Origin: Grammothele lineata | Lineage: Eukaryota > Basidiomycota > Agaricomycetes > Polyporales > Polyporaceae | Reading direction: 5' to 3' | DNA: 64,000 bases | Assembly: GCA_002150815.3 (NCBI GenBank) | Contig: NDFF03000132.1 | Span: 62,001 to 126,000 of the forward strand | Shown: positions 29,884 through 40,483 of the stretch, in pieces | Position numbering within the stretch: the stretch's first letter is position 1 | Layout: each line of letters begins with the position of its first letter | Translations under genes and position numbers: made by a program | Notes under the pieces: model-generated | What the model was told of the DNA's origin: nothing | Databases searched by the model: none | Seen by the model: the letters and a program-made list of their open reading frames with translations, nothing else

Positions 29884-32800
29884 ATGTGGGTGATTACCGG
29901 CCCGTTCGACGAGGATCACAATGAGGGGCAGGCTTCTCCAAGTAGGTGCTATCCACGCAGGGCCGGTGTCGGCCCAGTCTCACAATGCACGTCCAGAAAC
30001 CAAGCTACTCAAAACAGGCAGGGAGTACTTGCTAGGTCGCCGGGACCATCATCCTCTGAAGATCAAGAGCAAGGCCATCTCTAAGACTCATGCCGCTTTT
30101 GTTGTTGGGGAGTTTTCCGAGGAGCAGGCTGTACGTTACACATCTATCAGCTCACTCCTCTACGTGTGTTGTACTTTCTCCTCAAGTGCTCTGTAGGCGG
30201 ACCCGAGCTTCGTTCCGACGCTTACATTCTTCAACAAAACGGAGCGTCCTCGTCCTGTAGAACGGCCAAGCTCCTCCCAACCTAGAAGGCGTTGTGAACC
30301 CGATGCGTCCATGGTCTTGGAAAGCGGCGATGTGGTACACGTATCACCTAGTATATACGTCAGGTACGTTGCATATTGGGAGGCTCTCTCGTGGGGTCTC
30401 TCAACGGCCAGAGTACAGGGTGCTATGGGAGAAGGTGGTCTGTCACCTTGCGCCGAAAACAGGGGGAGCTCATATCCCTATGGACAAATGCGCCCAGTTA
30501 GGTGAGTCCATGCAGTGAGTTCTACACTCTTTGTGTGTAGCACTAAGTCTTCATACAGGTATACACGTCGTTCCAATTTCTCATCCAGATGTCACCCATC
30601 ACTTGACCGCGTCTTATGCCCTCACGCCACTTATTGCCACGTCTCTAATCTCGGTAGTAACTCTTGTGAAACCTGAGTGGCTAAGCGCAATCATCGCAGC
30701 TGGCTCACCAGCTGAAGAGGGCGAACTCAGCACCCTGGAAGAGCGGTACGATATTCCTTCAACTCGCAAGTATCGCCCGACATTTTCTCCCTCCTTACCG
30801 CCTTCGATGAAGAAGTACGATGTGTGGGAACCAAATGAAGGTCGACCCGGGTTGTTTCGCCAGATGAGGTTCATCTTTGTGGGCGAGAAGGGCACAGAAG
30901 CACAGGGCGCACTGAAGGAGCTCGTAAGGAGGGCTGAGGGAGAATACGAGTGTTTCGGAGTGGAGAAAGGAGGTGAAGGGTTCAGGCAAGTCCTGTCTAA
31001 AGGGCGGGCTCGGGGTTCGAAGCTCGTCCTAGTCGCTGCGACGGAAGGTACGGTCGCTGCTATCGGCAAAGATGGATGGAAGGCATTGTTAAGCGTTGCG
31101 GCGAGGTAAGTAGGCTGAGATGTTATTCGAAGAGCGTCTCACTGAGAAGAACAGCTTTGAGCTCAAGTTCGTTGCCCCTGAAAAACTCATCGACGCTGTA
31201 GTATATGCAGACGTATCGTATGTTGACTCCACGCTTGGAGCGGAGGAAGGTAGCCGACTACTAGTCATATCTCTTACGCCGTCACTCATAATTATGCCTC
31301 GTAGTGATCCAAGAGTCGGTGCTACCCGATGTCGTACCCAACACGCTTGAAGACGAGCCGTCCATCGTGGCCTCGGGAGCAGATCTCTCTCACGAGAACG
31401 TTGTGCCCTCGTCTTCACAAGTCTCTCTAGAGCAAGATCAGGCCCCCCGAAGAAAGAAACTCCCGCGGCGAGCTACATCACGCGCGTCCTCTCGAGCCTC
31501 TTCGCCGCCCCCAGCTGTAGCTTCACAGCAATCACAGGATCCTGGCTTGCCTGCTTTGGTAGAAGAAGAAGCTCCTCCACCAGAACCCGCACCTCCTCGG
31601 AGGGTATGTTTCATACGTATCGCAAACGCCAGTGATTTGCTGATCGTACTGTAGACGCTAGTTCGGAGGGCCAAGCCAACCTCTAAAGCAGCTCATGATG
31701 AAGGCAGTATCGGAATCGACTCGTCTCGGGCTTCTGAAGAGCCCCAAGCATCGGGATCCAAGCCTGTCAGTCGCTCTGGGAGTGCCGTCGTACGCCGTCA
31801 CCGCTTATGTCCGCCCCAGAGACGATTCCTAACTATATACTATAGCCACCCACTCCCTCTCGCCCCTCCCGCTTAAAGCGACGGGTCGGTACTCAGGCAC
31901 GGAGCACGACCGTCGCAAGCGATCTATTCCCTGTTTCGGAGGATGTGCTTGTCCCGGACGCGGTCGAACCGCCGCTGAAGAAGTTCAAGTCGCTTTTCGA
32001 CGAGAGCGACCCGGACAAGGTCTCGAAGATGAGCCTGGACGAGTATGGAAGTCAGCATGCAGGCGGTATGAGCGCAGCAGAGAGCCTCACACAGTACGAA
32101 CCGTCCGTCACGTTTGCATCCACGATGCAGGACGGCGGTGCGAGGCGTGTGGGCGGCGCTGGCGGGTCACCGCCGCTCAACGCGGTTATGGAAGAGGAAG
32201 AGGAGAGCACGCTGCAGAGCCAAGCGAGGGGATTGAAGAGGAAGAGTCAATCTGCGGACGAAGACGGGGACGTGGAGATGGAGGCGGAGGAGCGGCCAAA
32301 GAAGAGACGGCCAGGTTCTGAGGATGACCCTGGTATCACACGGCCGGCAAAACCGCTATCCAAGACTGTGACCAAGGTCGACATGGCGCAATCGCAGGTA
32401 TACTTCAAGCCGAAACCCACGTCGAAGAAGTCTCAGCCGGGAGCGCAGCTCGGCGAGCCTGACAAGGACGCAGCGTTTCTGAAGGCAGTCGCGTCGACGA
32501 AGAGGGGCAAGAAGAGCGAGGACACTTTCGATCGCGAGTTCAACAATCTGCGGATCTCAAAGCCGGACCTAGAGAGAGAGCATGAAGACGAGGAGTGGAA
32601 AGTGTTGGAGGAGTTCGGGGACGATGGAGATGTCCGCGGAAACTTCATGGTTGTGATGGAGCTTCCGCTACACAGGGAGATGGGAGATGAGCGGCAGCCG
32701 TGGAGGAGAGGAGAGGGGAGGCTAGAGTGGCAGGGTAGGCCCGATTTCAAGAAGTTCAAAAGGGTAAGTTCTGTCAATGCTGCGAGATGTTGCCTCAGAC

Positions 32801-33483
32801 TTCCCCTCTGATTCAGCTGCTTGTGCAGAAAGCGTTTGGTGGTCGACGAGAGCCGGTCGAGCTCGTGGTGGAGGAAGAAAATGATATTGGTATTGGGTCA
32901 CGTATGTCATATTTCCTACTTTACACGGTCCGACGCTGACAGAATCACAGAATATTGGAAGGGATCGTCCGAGACTCGTCCGGGCTCGCAGTCACAGTCA
33001 CAGCGGGGGACGAACACGAATACGACACAGAAATCGACACAACGAAGTGGGAAGGAACGAGCTACGTTAGTATCCGAGTCTGAGGACGAAGACCCGGTGG
33101 TTAGGCCGACAAAGGGCAAGAGTCAAGGGAGAGCGCAATCGGCCAAACCTACCAGCTCCGAGACCCCCGCTAAGACGCGTGCTGGGGGAAGAGCGGGCCC
33201 ATCGCAGCGACAGCCTCTATTCATCGACTCGGATGACGACCACGAGGAGGGCGAAGGTGGCGCGGGTAGCCAAGAACTTCACGACTCGGACGGTTCTGAT
33301 GATCTAGGTGGGACGCTCCGGTCGAGTGGGCGGGCGGCGACGCAGGGGCGGGCGAAGGCACAGACAGGGAAGGTTGAGGGGACGAAGCGGAAGACGGAGC
33401 CCGCGGTTGTGGTCGACGACGACTCTGACGACGGGGCGACGTTCAAGGCGTTCGGCGCACGAAGTCGGACGCGGAAGCGGTAG
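29884..33483 (+). CDS. NBS1: NBS1/nibrin-like subunit of the MRN complex
   Basis: DNA double-strand-break sensor that partners MRE11 and RAD50 and recruits ATM/Tel1. Eleven exons: 29884-29941, 29997-30130, 30197-30363, 30419-30501, 30559-31105, 31155-31249, 31305-31603, 31655-31789, 31846-32763, 32829-32901 and 32951-33483, giving 1,013 residues. The protein begins MWVITGPFD, like nibrin's MW start, and the FHA core is LLKTGREYLLGRRDHHP followed by SKAISKTHAAFVVGEF. Tandem BRCT-like parts follow (VLWEKVVCHLAPKT...TLVKPEWLSAIIAAG, then MRFIFVGEKGTEAQGALKEL). The nibrin C-terminal MRE11-binding signature appears as RPDFKKFKR plus AFGGRREPVEL. The very end, an acidic run then ATFKAFGARSRTRKR, resembles the ATM/Tel1-binding tail. 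Exons 3, 4 and 6 rest on weaker splice choices. Upstream MCB boxes fit its role. Confidence 0.85.
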
Positions 33484-33532
33484 CTGTCGGCTGTAGAGAC
33501 TGTGCGGATGTAGAGCGTGTGCGCCGTGGGCA

Positions 33533-33592
33533 GGATGCAATCCATTGCTTTAGGATGCCATCCGTTGCCGTAGGATGCCATCCATTACCGTT
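33533..33592. repeat. three tandem 20-bp units
   Basis: Three head-to-tail copies of a 20-bp unit, GGATGCCATCCATTGCCGTA-like, between the NBS1 stop and the GT69 start. The core GGATGCCATCC is nearly palindromic. It lies about 180 bp upstream of the glycosyltransferase ATG and could be a factor-binding array or simply a minisatellite. Confidence 0.8.
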
Positions 33593-33771
33593 CGATTCAA
33601 GAGTTGCCGTGTTGTGCGCGGGCACTGTATCGCCGCGGAGACGCCAAAGTGCAGGTCACGAGCGCCCGTGCGTGGTTCGCTCTTGGTCCGCCACCCGCGC
33701 TCAACCCGCGCTGGCTCATCCCCTCCAGGGCTCGTCCCGGAGAGTTCCCCTGCTCTTCGCCCTCTCTCACC

Positions 33772-35773
33772 ATGGCCCTCGTCATCCGCAGGCGCACGCT
33801 CGTCCGTGTCGCTTTCTTCGCATTCATCGGTTTCTCCGTCAAGCTTTTGTTCTTCTCTTCCGGCTCCGACCCTGCCTCTGTCTCTTCCTTCTACGGCCCT
33901 ACAGACCCGAACGAGATTCGCAAACAGAATGTCCTCGACCTTATGACAGGCTCCGACAAGCAGCTTGATGCCCGCAAACTTCAGTTCCTTCAGGTCCGGA
34001 TGGGTAGGGACGACCGTCCGGATCTGTTCTCGAACATTATAGACGACGGAGTTCAGGATTACTGGGAGAGGTTCCAGAAGCCATAGTGAGTGTCCTCAAT
34101 CGCATGTCGCAGGTCGTGCCAACCCTGGTTCTATAGTATTCTTGCCCACGATACGTCCCACATGGATGAGCAGTCCGTCCTCTCCTCCATCGAGCAGCTC
34201 CTCACTCTTAACGGCTGGGTGGCCGCGCTATGCCCCACCCTTACCCGCCCCTTTGGCCAGAACAAGCATGAAGACGCGTATCAAGAGCTCTCCCGCAACG
34301 GGCAGCTCTACTATGTCGGCATGGTCATTCACTCCGCAGACCACTTCCTCGTCGATCAGCTCGCCGTCATTGTCCAACTCGCTAAACGCCTGGGTCCCTC
34401 CAACGTCTTCGTGTCCATGCTCGACTACGACTCTTCCGACTCCACCGAAACCTTGACCGACTTATGCGAAGCTGTCCTCACCATTCTCGGCGTCCCCTTC
34501 CGGATACGCCGCGTCCCTGGGATGACGGAGGACCCCTCGGCTGCCTACTACCCTCTCGAGGAGGCATACACGCGCAACCTCGTCCTTGAACCTCTTCATG
34601 AGCTGTACGAGAAGCGTCACATCAAGTTCCACCGCGTCATCTGGCTCAAAGGCTTTACTTGCCCCAACGACATCCTCGAGACGATCAAAGTCAGCGTGGT
34701 CAATGATGCGGCCATGGTGTGCGGGATGGACTGGGCGGAGCATAACGGGTTCTTTATCTTCTCCGACAGGTATGCCGTCGCCATCTCTTTACTTTGTTGC
34801 TTGCTCATCGCTGGCGACAGATGGAGAACGCGCGACATCAACGGCGACCAGTTCCGCCAATCCAAGTCTAGCGCCATCTCCCAGTCTGCGCTCACTTCGG
34901 TTCCTCCCCGGGACCTCACGAGCGCGCAACGCTACACGCAGCATCTCCCCTTTCAAGTCTTCTGCTGCGAGTCTGGCACTCACGTCATCGATCCAGCGCA
35001 GTCCTACTATGCGGGCATTGCGTATCGCGCCGGAACGGACTTCTTCAACTCTACCGCAAGCCATGCCGACATCCCTGAACGCGATCCCGACGCACCTTGC
35101 CTGGATAGCACCCAGGCGTGGTTCTGCCGCGATCTCTGGCTGTGGAAGGCAAAGGAGGGCATGAAGGCCGTCGATCCCGAGGTCACCTCGACGTACACGG
35201 CTGTTAATGAGAAGCGCAAGCGTGCCCCTGAGCCCGATCCGGATCCGGAGCCCGCTCCCGAACCACAGCTTGAGGGTGAACAGCTCGCGGCGCGACAGGC
35301 GGACAAACCCAAGGCGAAGGATGATGCAGACGCGAATGTCGGCTCGGACTACGATGCGTCGGATCTGCCCGCTGTTGATGATACCCCGCTTCCCGACGAG
35401 AGTGACAGCGGCGATGGGCTGACGCTGACGGTTCCTAATGCGGTGTTTCTGGCCGCGCGCATACTGGTTAATCCGCGGTGTGTGACGACGTATGCTGGCG
35501 TGTCACATACGCAACTTGCTCTGGATCTGTTTGGGCCGCCTGACCGAGAGGAGGAACCGGACTCGGTTGGGAGGCAAGATGTTTTGGATGAGTGGGAAGG
35601 TGCACCTGACACGTTTGTGTGCCAGGAGCAAAGGTGAGCTTCTTGTAATGCTGAGATTTGCAACATCTGATAGAATGCCTTTTAGAACAACAGGAGGAAG
35701 GAGGGCTGCAAAAACCCAGAGGAGGATATCCTTCTCAATTCATCATGAGTTAGCAGAGAGTTTAGCTGTGTGA
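33772..35773 (+). CDS. CAP59-like alpha-mannosyltransferase (GT69)
   Basis: Golgi type II membrane glycosyltransferase of the CAP59/CMT1 family (CAZy GT69, CAP59_mtransfer), known from capsule synthesis in Cryptococcus and present in many basidiomycetes. Exons are 33772-34085, 34137-34769, 34821-35633 and 35686-35773, giving 615 residues. RRRTLVRVAFFAFIGFSVKL is the signal anchor. Conserved blocks include YYVGMVIHSADHFLVDQLA, NVFVSMLDYDSSDST, RVIWLKGFTCPNDI, CGMDWAEH, PFQVFCCESGTHVIDP and RILVNPRCVTTYAGVSHTQL. An acidic Pro/Asp/Glu-rich insert (PEPDPDPEPAPEPQ) interrupts the domain near residue 460. The last exon (RTTGGRRAAKTQRRISF, then HHELAESLAV) lies where the contig turns AT-rich and uses TTA and other rare codons, so its end may be repeat-derived. 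Catalysis is inferred from the family. Confidence 0.9.
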
Positions 35774-37876
35774 TTGCCCTTTAGATTCACTGGACTATCT
35801 TATACTCTTTCCCTCGAATTGTTATTATGAGTGTGTTATCGTGTGACACTGACTCAGATGATGTACAAACAAGCATGCTATACAAAGTGTTATATAACCT
35901 TGTTTCCTAAATCTATTGCAGAGGCAGCATGTGTGAAGGTGGCTGCCTATAGTTATAACAATGCACAGTGTCCATTTAAAACTGTTGAATGTTAGTTAGA
36001 CATTTGTCCAATTGAGATAAAATTTTCAATACATGAAAAAAGACAAGATATATACTATTATAGCTAGTTGCAGAACAATATGGAATCACATTTTGCATGT
36101 GAACCCATGAGCGCCCAATTTAATGGAGCATGTGACCCGGTTCAGCAGGCCTGAGCGGCCGTGCGCTATGCCCCCTCTGCGCGACTTAGGTGCCTATCTT
36201 ACAGGGAGCTGCATTGAGCTTGATAGTTGAGCTCACAAACACCCCCCCCCCCACCACCTCTGTCTCTGCTGCCCTCAGTGCTCACAACCATTCTTTTACA
36301 TTTGCTCCTCTTTACACCCACTCTACTCTGGTTTCTTTCAGCATTATGTCACCCTCTTCTTGATCTTCTTCTCTGGGCGCTGCCTCATCAGCAAAAATGC
36401 ATGGCACGCACGCTGCAGCGCGCGCAAGCCCACAACCCACACAACTCGGACTTTTGCATACTAATAACATGGGTCGTGCGCAGGCGCACGCTGCGTGGGA
36501 ATGTCGCACGCCGTCACGCGCTTACGGCTCGGTCGTGGGGTCATGTGGGTTGTGGGCTGGCGTGGGGTCCGCCTGCTGCAGCGCACATAGACCAGGTTCT
36601 GTTCAAAAGAATACAATTGATCACTTTCATTACATAGTCGTTGTCCGCGTTCAGAAGACAAAGTAAACCAGGATTTCATTATCCCTAACACACTATGCAC
36701 ATTCGTCTAACTAATGGTTCCGTCGGCACTCACCTTCAAGGGAATACGACATCATGACGCGCGCAGGCGCACCAAGCTCGCGCAATCTCACCTGCGTGTC
36801 TCTTCATGATGTATAACAACACATCTGTGCTTGAGCGCGAGAGGAGCATACCCCGGGCATACGGAGCGGGTGTATATTGCCTTCAGCAGGAAAGTTGTGA
36901 TAGAGGCTCATTGAAGCGGAATTGGGGAGTGGCGAAGAGCAGCGAGGTTAGCAGGGACCTCAGACATGTACCCCTCGTAATGGTAAGGACATACATTGCA
37001 AATATCCGTGCAGGGCGATGGATAGCGTAATGTGGAAGGCGACACAAGGTGCGGCAAAATCATCTAAATGACTATATGTGCACCAAGCAACTTTGAAAGA
37101 GAACTTACCGGAGATCCTATGATAAGCCTCCTATAGCCCTCGGTAGACCACAAAGTTGATAACGAGAGGAAACAGCATAAATAGGACAACAAACTGAGAG
37201 AGGGATGCGCGAGAGCTGGGGAGTAGAATACGTTGAGGAGAGAGGGCGCGGCGACGCGTGCGCTGTCTTATCCTCACTGCCGTGTCGCCAAAATAGAAGG
37301 CGGTGCGAAGTTTGAATATCCTGTCAAAAGCAGGTATCGGCAGCCTGATTGAGAAACCGCTCGCGATCTCAGCTGATTAAGCACTCACAGCCTGTTCAAC
37401 TTGCAATGACAAGCTTTCAAGTCCCAATAACATAACTAACATGAATCTCGTGCGATAAGCGTACTTACACAAAGAACCAGGACAGCAGGTATGTTTTTAT
37501 CTCTTAGGCTCTCGTGCTGTGGTGCACGGGGAGTCCCATGCTGTGGGCAGTCGTGCGTGACGTCACTAGCAGGCCGCTCCCGCCTGCTGAGCTGAAGAGG
37601 GCTCAGGCCGTTGTGTGTGAAACCGAATGTCGTAGGCTGACGCGCGCTCATGGGGCCATCGCAGGCTGTTGTAGGGTTGTTGCGTGTGGGCCAGGACGTG
37701 TCGCGGGCTGAGTCCCACGCAAGATTTCTTTGCGTGCCGACCCCACGGAAGGCCGTGAGCCCTGCATTTTTGCTGATGCTCAGCTACTTCTGAATCCGGC
37801 ACAGCTTCTAAGCCACTTCTCGATCCTATCGACTTCTCAATTTTTTTGACACTCTGCTCCTGCACCTCCTCTGCAG
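35774..37876. other. start of AT-rich repeat island
   Basis: Base composition drops sharply here. The stretch holds a 12-nt C run near 36241, several GC-rich patches (36400-36600, 37500-37740) and no intact gene. Open frames at 36227-36637 and 37436-37865 have no domains. The GC-rich patch at 37500-37860 leads directly into the broken gene that follows and may be its promoter and 5' part. Confidence 0.45.
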
Positions 37877-38764
37877 AAGAAGCCCAAGCAAAAGGCTAGT
37901 AAACCTGAGGTCAAGACCAAGGAGTTCTCTTTCCATTCCTCTTCAGGCAACTACCTCACCTTTCTTTGCAAGGTTCTCTTGCAGTGCAATCTCGACACCC
38001 TTCAGGTCTTGGACAAGCACCCCTATCCCTTCAAGTACTACTACAAGGGTGTAATGTGAGTTATTGTCTCTCTTTAGCTTTATACATATATGCTAACTCA
38101 TAGCTAAGCAAATTGAATGCTGTCTCTGTAGAGAACACCACCAAGTACTCTGCACTCGTGGCAAAGATCTGTGATCAGAAGCTCACGTCGGTGAATGTTC
38201 TGATCACCGAGCTTGAGATCTGCACACACTACAAGGAGGTATGTCATAGTCTGTGCTTCTTGTATGTGTCTATCTCACTGTGATTAGAACACTCAAGATA
38301 GTGACTCAGATAGTGCCTCGCATGAGGAGACTTTAGTGTCAGCTACGGTGAGTGATTGTATTGCAGTGCAGATTTGTAAAATATGTTTGCTGAAACAATG
38401 TATAAACATCTAGGTGCTTAGCTCTTTTGAAGAGATCATTGCTGGTTATCAGTTGAAGCTTGAGGAGCATTACACCACCTAGAGCGGATGCTGCCAGTAC
38501 AATCATGGGATCACTGGGTACACACCCATTTCCCTTACCCCTTATTGTCTCCACCAGTGGGCGGTTGCTATTGTAAGTGTTAGTTGTGGTCTATTGAATG
38601 TGATGACTGATTTGCTCGCAGCATGAAGGCAAGGCTACATATGACAAGCCACCTTCAATTACCTGGTTTGATCCTGTCAAGCAGCACCAGTCTCTTCGCT
38701 CTGCTCCCCCCCACTGAGACTTTCCAGTCAGAAACAGCTGAGATTCTACAGGCTGTGTTTGGCT
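37877..38764 (+). pseudogene. broken multi-exon gene of repeat-island type
   Basis: Readable coding pieces on the plus strand: KKPKQKASKPEVKTKEFSFH onward to HPYPFKYYYKGVM (up to 38057), then LNAVSVENTTKYSALVAKIC to ELEICTHYKE (ending 38239), DSDSDSASHEETLVSAT, and LSSFEEIIAGYQLKLEEHYT, with GT-AG introns of about 50-70 nt between them. The next piece reads CCQYNHGITGYTPISLTPYC then LHQWAVAI, and after another intron HEGKATYDKPPSITWFDP. It is broken by an in-frame TAG at 38480-38482 and by a frame change in a run of seven C near 38707-38713. I do not recognise the family. It ends at the Helitron fragment on the other strand. Confidence 0.6.
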
Positions 38765-39142
38765 TTATAGGGGTTCAGCATGGTCATTGAGTGGTATAAG
38801 CCTTTTATGACACTGATTATACATTTTTTGTGCAGCTGTTTGAACTGGATCTGTAGGTACAAATACTGACACGAAATTTGAACAAGTCAGACATCTATGC
38901 TGTAAAATGACATTAGCCATCCTTAATTTGTTTCTTTGCACATTTGTATTGCAATTTATATTGTGAGCAGTAGCAATAGTAAGTAAATGCTGCTTTGTGA
39001 GCCTCGGTAATAAGTGATGTAAAGGGATATTTACAAATACACTACTTTGTGTGTTAGAGCATCCTGAATATGAAGTATAGCTGTGAAAGCGATAGTCAGA
39101 TGTCATATCCATAATTATGATTAATGAGGAACAAATAATCAT
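38765..39142 (-). mobile_element. Helitron fragment, second copy
   Basis: A 125-residue frame on the minus strand that aligns without gaps over most of its length to the N-terminal part of the Helitron protein at 53198-54982: MDMTSDYRFHSYTSYS against MDMSSEYRFHSYISHS, then NIPLHHLLPRLTKQHLLTIA against DIPLHHLMMRLTKQHMLTIA, and ANVILQHRCLTCS against ANTILQHRCLSCS. It is about 65-70% identical by eye. Nothing of the Rep or helicase domains is attached, so it is a truncated remnant. Its upstream edge meets the dispersed repeat that starts near 39122. Confidence 0.85.
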
Positions 39143-39340
39143 TTTTTATGGGCATGCCATCCGTGCCATTTACGACACGCTTTGTGTCACCCGCTTTAGA
39201 CTCAGCCAAAACTCAAAAAGGCACTGGTAAGCACAGCCACTGATCCCACTACACAATTTAGTTACTTATTAGAGTGGAGATTAAAATTGCACAGGGTTAG
39301 GGTTGAGTGTTAGCGCTCACATTTCAGCACGTGACTTCTT
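39122..39340. repeat. dispersed repeat B, copy 1
   Basis: Matches 43856-44070 in the same orientation: shared blocks include GGAACAAATAAT, TTTTTTATGGG, GTAAGCACAGCCACTG, AGTTACTTAT and CAGGGTTAGGGTT (AGGGTTAGGGTT in the other copy). Identity is perhaps 70-75% by eye with small indels. It contains two tandem TTAGGG-type units. Nature unknown; it has no coding capacity. Confidence 0.75.
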
Positions 39341-39389
39341 TGGCCTGCACGGCACCAGCGCTCACCCTTAACCTGTACAGAGCATTTAA

Positions 39390-39555
39390 GTGCGTCATCC
39401 AAAAGTTATTGGCGCCATCCATCATCAAGTTAACATTTGAAGGAAGGGGAGCTTACCCCATCTATTTATAGCATTGAAATGATGACTATATAGACTTTTA
39501 CCTCATTCCTAAGTCCAATAGTGACTGAGTTATAGTAATTGTGATATTAAAGCAC
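39390..39555. repeat. dispersed repeat D, copy 1
   Basis: Direct repeat partner of 39738-39898. Shared features in order are GTCATCCAAAA, CCATCCATCATCAAG (AATCCATCATCAAG in copy 2), GAAATGATGACTATA (CAAATGATGACTGTA), TTCCTAAG, then AGTTATAG/AGCTATAG and AATTGTGATAT/AATTTTAATAT. The two copies are diverged and separated by about 180 bp. No coding capacity. Confidence 0.6.
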
Positions 39556-39737
39556 ACTTTGCAGTGCATTGATATTAGGTGCTAAATACACGTTGCTATT
39601 CTAAAGCAGCAAGGGTGTGGCTACAACACCCTATAGGACCTTCATTCAAGTGTTTCACTGACTCTATGCTCATCATTGTCCATATAGCCACATTAACTAG
39701 CTGTTACACAAGCATGTTACACTCACCAGCACCTATG

Positions 39738-39898
39738 TATGTCATCCAAAACATCTTCAAGCAATCCATCATCAAGATGACATCATTGATGGAGGGAGTG
39801 TATGCTATAAGAATATAGAGTTCAAATGATGACTGTATGCACTTGAACCATGTTCCTAAGTAGTGTAGTTACGGAGCTATAGGAATTTTAATATACGG
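39738..39898. repeat. dispersed repeat D, copy 2
   Basis: Second copy of the unit described at 39390-39555, same orientation. It ends immediately before the LTR-like insertion at 39905, so the LTR landed at or just after its edge. Confidence 0.6.
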
Positions 39899-39904
39899 CA
39901 GCCC

Positions 39905-40483
39905 TGTAACGGTTTTTGATCTCACGTGGTCTTAACGCCCAGGAGAGGCGCCCCTATTTGTTTCGCCCCTTGCAGGGATCGAACCCAGGGCGGGAGAACC
40001 CCTAACCCTTCAGGGAACCCTACAGACCACATGGCAGGACCCTTCTGGGCCCTATTACATACGTCTTACTTCACAGATGATGTCACCCCTCCGGATCCTT
40101 CCGGCCATTCCTATTTCACGTGTCCTGAGCTCTGGATCACCCGGATGCAATCCAGACTCGCTCCCTTGGTAACCATTTGATATTCCCCCTATCTTTAGCG
40201 TCCAATCATAGGTAGTGTATTGTAGACCCCTCACATGTATATAAGGACCCCCTGTCTGACCCTGAGAGGGCAGACTTGTTCTTCTGTTCGCTCCTCCTCC
40301 TTACCTGGAGTCCTCCCTCTATACATCTCTTTGCTAGACTCCTGCCTGCTTGCAGCCTAACGGCACTGCCCCTCGCTGCACCTCTGTTTGCACACCATCG
40401 CAGCTCCTTTGTTTGTTTGCCCCACAAGTAAGCCCCAGCGCTTTCTTTGTTTGTTTGTCCTTGTGGCGGCACCTGCCGTGACA
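39905..40483 (+). mobile_element. solo LTR-like element with 5-bp target repeats
   Basis: A 579-bp unit that begins TGTAACGG and ends CCGTGACA. The ends are inverted with one mismatch (TGTAACGG against TGTCACGG) and follow the TG...CA rule of LTRs. It is flanked by AGCCC at 39900-39904 and 40484-40488, a 5-bp target-site duplication usual for Ty3/Gypsy and many Copia elements. A TATATAAGG promoter sits at 40238-40247 and pyrimidine-rich sequence follows. It is more GC-rich than its surroundings. No gag or pol lies next to it, so it is a solo LTR. One caution: the direct repeat continues for six more bases (TGTAAC after 40488), so an 11-bp duplication is an alternative reading. Confidence 0.7.

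Noticed and set aside
36227..36637. 136-residue frame starting with a poly-Pro stretch
   Set aside because: It begins in a 12-nt C run, has no domain or homologous copy in the window, and lies in mixed low-quality repeat sequence.
39940..40045. tRNA-derived SINE on the minus strand (GGGTTCGATCCCTGC looks like a B box)
   Set aside because: The motif lies inside the 579-bp unit with TG...CA ends and a 5-bp target duplication, which explains the whole segment better. No convincing A box, cloverleaf or A-tail was found.
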